Under the pieces are notes generated by a model. It was not told the DNA's origin. It saw nothing but the letters and a program-made list of their open reading frames with translations, and did not search any database. The translations under genes were made by a program, and so were the position numbers. Positions 6,136 to 7,361 of a DNA stretch of 7,361 bases are shown here, one piece after another. The first letter of the stretch is position 1. Each line of letters opens with the position of its first letter. This DNA comes from an uncultured Nitrospinaceae bacterium (lineage in GTDB: Bacteria; Nitrospinota; Nitrospinia; Nitrospinales; VA-1), in NCBI GenBank assembly GCA_938073925.1, contig CALJGH010000226.1, forward strand, positions 1 to 7,361. Reading direction: 5' to 3'.

Positions 6136-6157
6136 AACCTCTTGAATTTTTAAGGTT
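6136..6157 (+). terminator. Weak possible terminator after the DAHP synthase gene
   Basis: AACCT (6136-6140) can pair with AGGTT (6153-6157), followed by TTGGGTTTATT. The stem is only 5 bp with a 12 nt loop and the T-run is interrupted, so termination would be partial at best. Confidence 0.25.
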
Positions 6158-6193
6158 TTGGGTTTATTCTGAATCCGGTTTAGACTTTATTTC

Positions 6194-6217
6194 CGAGGCA
6201 TGATTCTGAATGCCTCG
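6194..6217. promoter_or_regulatory. Perfect 8 bp stem-loop in the leader of the glnD-like gene
   Basis: CGAGGCAT (6194-6201), loop GATTCTGA, ATGCCTCG (6210-6217). The hairpin ends 20 nt before the start codon at 6238. No T-run follows (next bases CACCTTGTG), so it is not a standard terminator. A leader RNA structure or a dyad operator are both possible. A 13-codon frame starting with the ATG inside the stem (6200) ends as ATGA over the glnD-like start. Confidence 0.5.
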
Positions 6218-6237
6218 CACCTTGTGCAGAGCCTAGG

Positions 6238-7361
6238 ATGAATGAACTCTATTTAGCGAATCGCAACCTTTCTGAAGCGTATCGACAAACACTTCAGGAA
6301 AAAAAATCCACTCTTTACCCATCAGAAACATTTTCTGACGCGACCGATATAAATCCACAGAAATATTATTTGGATTTCAAAGATTGCGCATTGAGGTTTG
6401 TCCATAAGGAAATCAAACTTCTAAAAAAAGAATGTCTTCAATCGGACAACTCTCATCTTATCCTACTCAAGCAAACGGCATTGGTCGACACCATTGTTCA
6501 AGCCGCCTTTACTTCGGCACTGTGGTTTTTCAATCGACAGAACAAACAGAACTTGGACGACAAAACAGCTCCCCTCGCCATTTTGGCTCGAGGAGGTTAT
6601 GGCCGAGAGGAAATGTATTTTCGATCTGACGTAGATATTCAGATTGTTTCGCGGGCTTCTTTAGAAGATGATAAAAAAAAATGGGCCGAAGAAATCATCG
6701 GCCATTTTGAATACCTGTTTATTTTTCAGGATATTTTCCCATCATCTGGTAATTCCTATTACATCGAAAACGAATCTTTTGAAAAAGATCTTAACCAGAA
6801 AAACATCGCCCAGTTTCTTGCGCTACTGGAACACCGTTTTATTACCGGGAATATTTTTGCCTACAAAGAATTCAAAAGCTCGATTAAAACAATCAGCCTG
6901 ATGCATCAGGAAGAAATTATCAAGAATTGCCTGAGCCACGGGGGTTATTACGAAGTTCAAAACACCGTATTCAAGCAAGAACCCGATATAAAGGAAGAAT
7001 TGCAGAGATTATATTGGGCCCTCGCTTCTGTGCGCATAATTCAAAAAATTGAAAAGACCAACCAGTTTGAATTGTTAAACGACCTGTTTGCCAAAAATTT
7101 GATAAGCCCGCTAGCGTTCAAAAGCATGCAAAAGGGGCTCAATTTTGTATCGAAAGTCCGCCTACTCTTGCATACCCTGCAAAAAGGAGCGCATAAAGAT
7201 GTGATGAGCTATGAAGTAAGGGAAAAAATAGCCGCGTCTATGGGCTACAAAGTGAGAGCTTTCTTCCAGGAATATTTTTTTGAAGCAGTCTATCCTCTCA
7301 AACGGTTTAGCCGCAATCTATACTGGGAGAGCATGGCTGCCGACACCAAAAAACAAAAAAA
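6238..7361 (+). CDS. glnD: GlnD-like PII uridylyltransferase / uridylyl-removing enzyme, N-terminal part (3' end outside window)
   Basis: GlnD senses glutamine and adds or removes UMP on PII proteins, tuning nitrogen assimilation in the cytoplasm. The frame stays open for 374 codons to the window edge. Full-length GlnD is usually 850-950 residues, so the HD and ACT domains would lie downstream. Residues 1-110 are a helical N-terminus. Residues 117-134 (ARGGYGREEMYFRSDVDI) are the nucleotidyltransferase motif, with Gly119-Gly120 and the metal-binding pair Asp131 and Asp133. Residues about 150-374 match the helical GlnD_UR_UTase region, including QEPDIK (247-252) and SYEVREKIAASMGY. Oddly, the PGGLRD-type stretch that normally follows EPDIK is missing: EPDIKE runs straight into ELQRLYW, about 6 residues short. 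The ATG at 6238 has only a weak AGG next to it, and its frame is open upstream, so the start is tentative. Another nucleotidyltransferase of this fold is possible but less likely. Confidence 0.82.
   Translation, partial: MNELYLANRNLSEAYRQTLQEKKSTLYPSETFSDATDINPQKYYLDFKDCALRFVHKEIKLLKKECLQSDNSHLILLKQTALVDTIVQAAFTSALWFFNRQNKQNLDDKTAPLAILARGGYGREEMYFRSDVDIQIVSRASLEDDKKKWAEEIIGHFEYLFIFQDIFPSSGNSYYIENESFEKDLNQKNIAQFLALLEHRFITGNIFAYKEFKSSIKTISLMHQEEIIKNCLSHGGYYEVQNTVFKQEPDIKEELQRLYWALASVRIIQKIEKTNQFELLNDLFAKNLISPLAFKSMQKGLNFVSKVRLLLHTLQKGAHKDVMSYEVREKIAASMGYKVRAFFQEYFFEAVYPLKRFSRNLYWESMAADTKKQK

Noticed and set aside
6432..6901. Two + strand frames (6432-6629 and 6668-6901)
   Set aside because: They are out-of-frame shadows inside the glnD-like coding region, which carries the nucleotidyltransferase motif in its own frame.

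Overview
The window is a piece of a bacterial chromosome, moderately AT-rich by eye. It probably comes from a Gram-negative bacterium, because there is a clear lipobox lipoprotein, a Sec-type secreted protein, a type Ibeta DAHP synthase and a GlnD-type sensor gene. I cannot place it in a phylum from this sequence alone. Both edges cut through genes.

Layout, left to right. (1) Positions 1-492 hold the 3' part of an aldehyde dehydrogenase gene. It converges, with a 16 bp gap, on (2) a minus-strand gene (509-1858) for a secreted protein with TPR repeats and a formylglycine-generating-enzyme (FGE/SUMF1-type) domain that lacks both catalytic cysteines. (3) Upstream of it, also on the minus strand, lie the ruins of a CHASE-domain sensor histidine kinase (about 1991-2400). 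Three recognisable pieces (a membrane helix, a CHASE core and a HATPase fragment) sit in three different frames. (4) A small TPR-like lipoprotein gene (2544-2921) is followed by a Rho-independent terminator. (5) After several palindromes comes a lone gene (3083-4174) whose protein carries a PD-(D/E)XK-nuclease-like E...E...ExK signature. Its 3' end appears to be shifted by one base in an A4 run: removing that base would add 24 natural-looking residues. (6) Positions 4242-5094 have no gene I can recognise. The second half of this stretch is strikingly T-poor and A-rich on the + strand, which opens long frames on both strands by composition alone. It is preceded by a perfect extended -10 element and contains hairpins that can pair in alternative ways. 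It is the best candidate in the window for an undescribed transcript. (7) From its own extended -10 promoter comes the DAHP synthase gene (5095-6123), all metal ligands intact, which starts the shikimate pathway. (8) After a 114 bp spacer with a perfect 8 bp stem-loop comes the 5' part of a glnD-like gene (6238 to the window end). It has a good nucleotidyltransferase motif but lacks the conserved PGGLRD-type segment after its EPDIK motif.

The genes do not form one pathway. DAHP synthase and GlnD are housekeeping functions. The middle of the window (about 1990-5090) looks like accessory or decaying territory, with a dead kinase, a small lipoprotein, a solitary nuclease-like gene and a long non-coding stretch.
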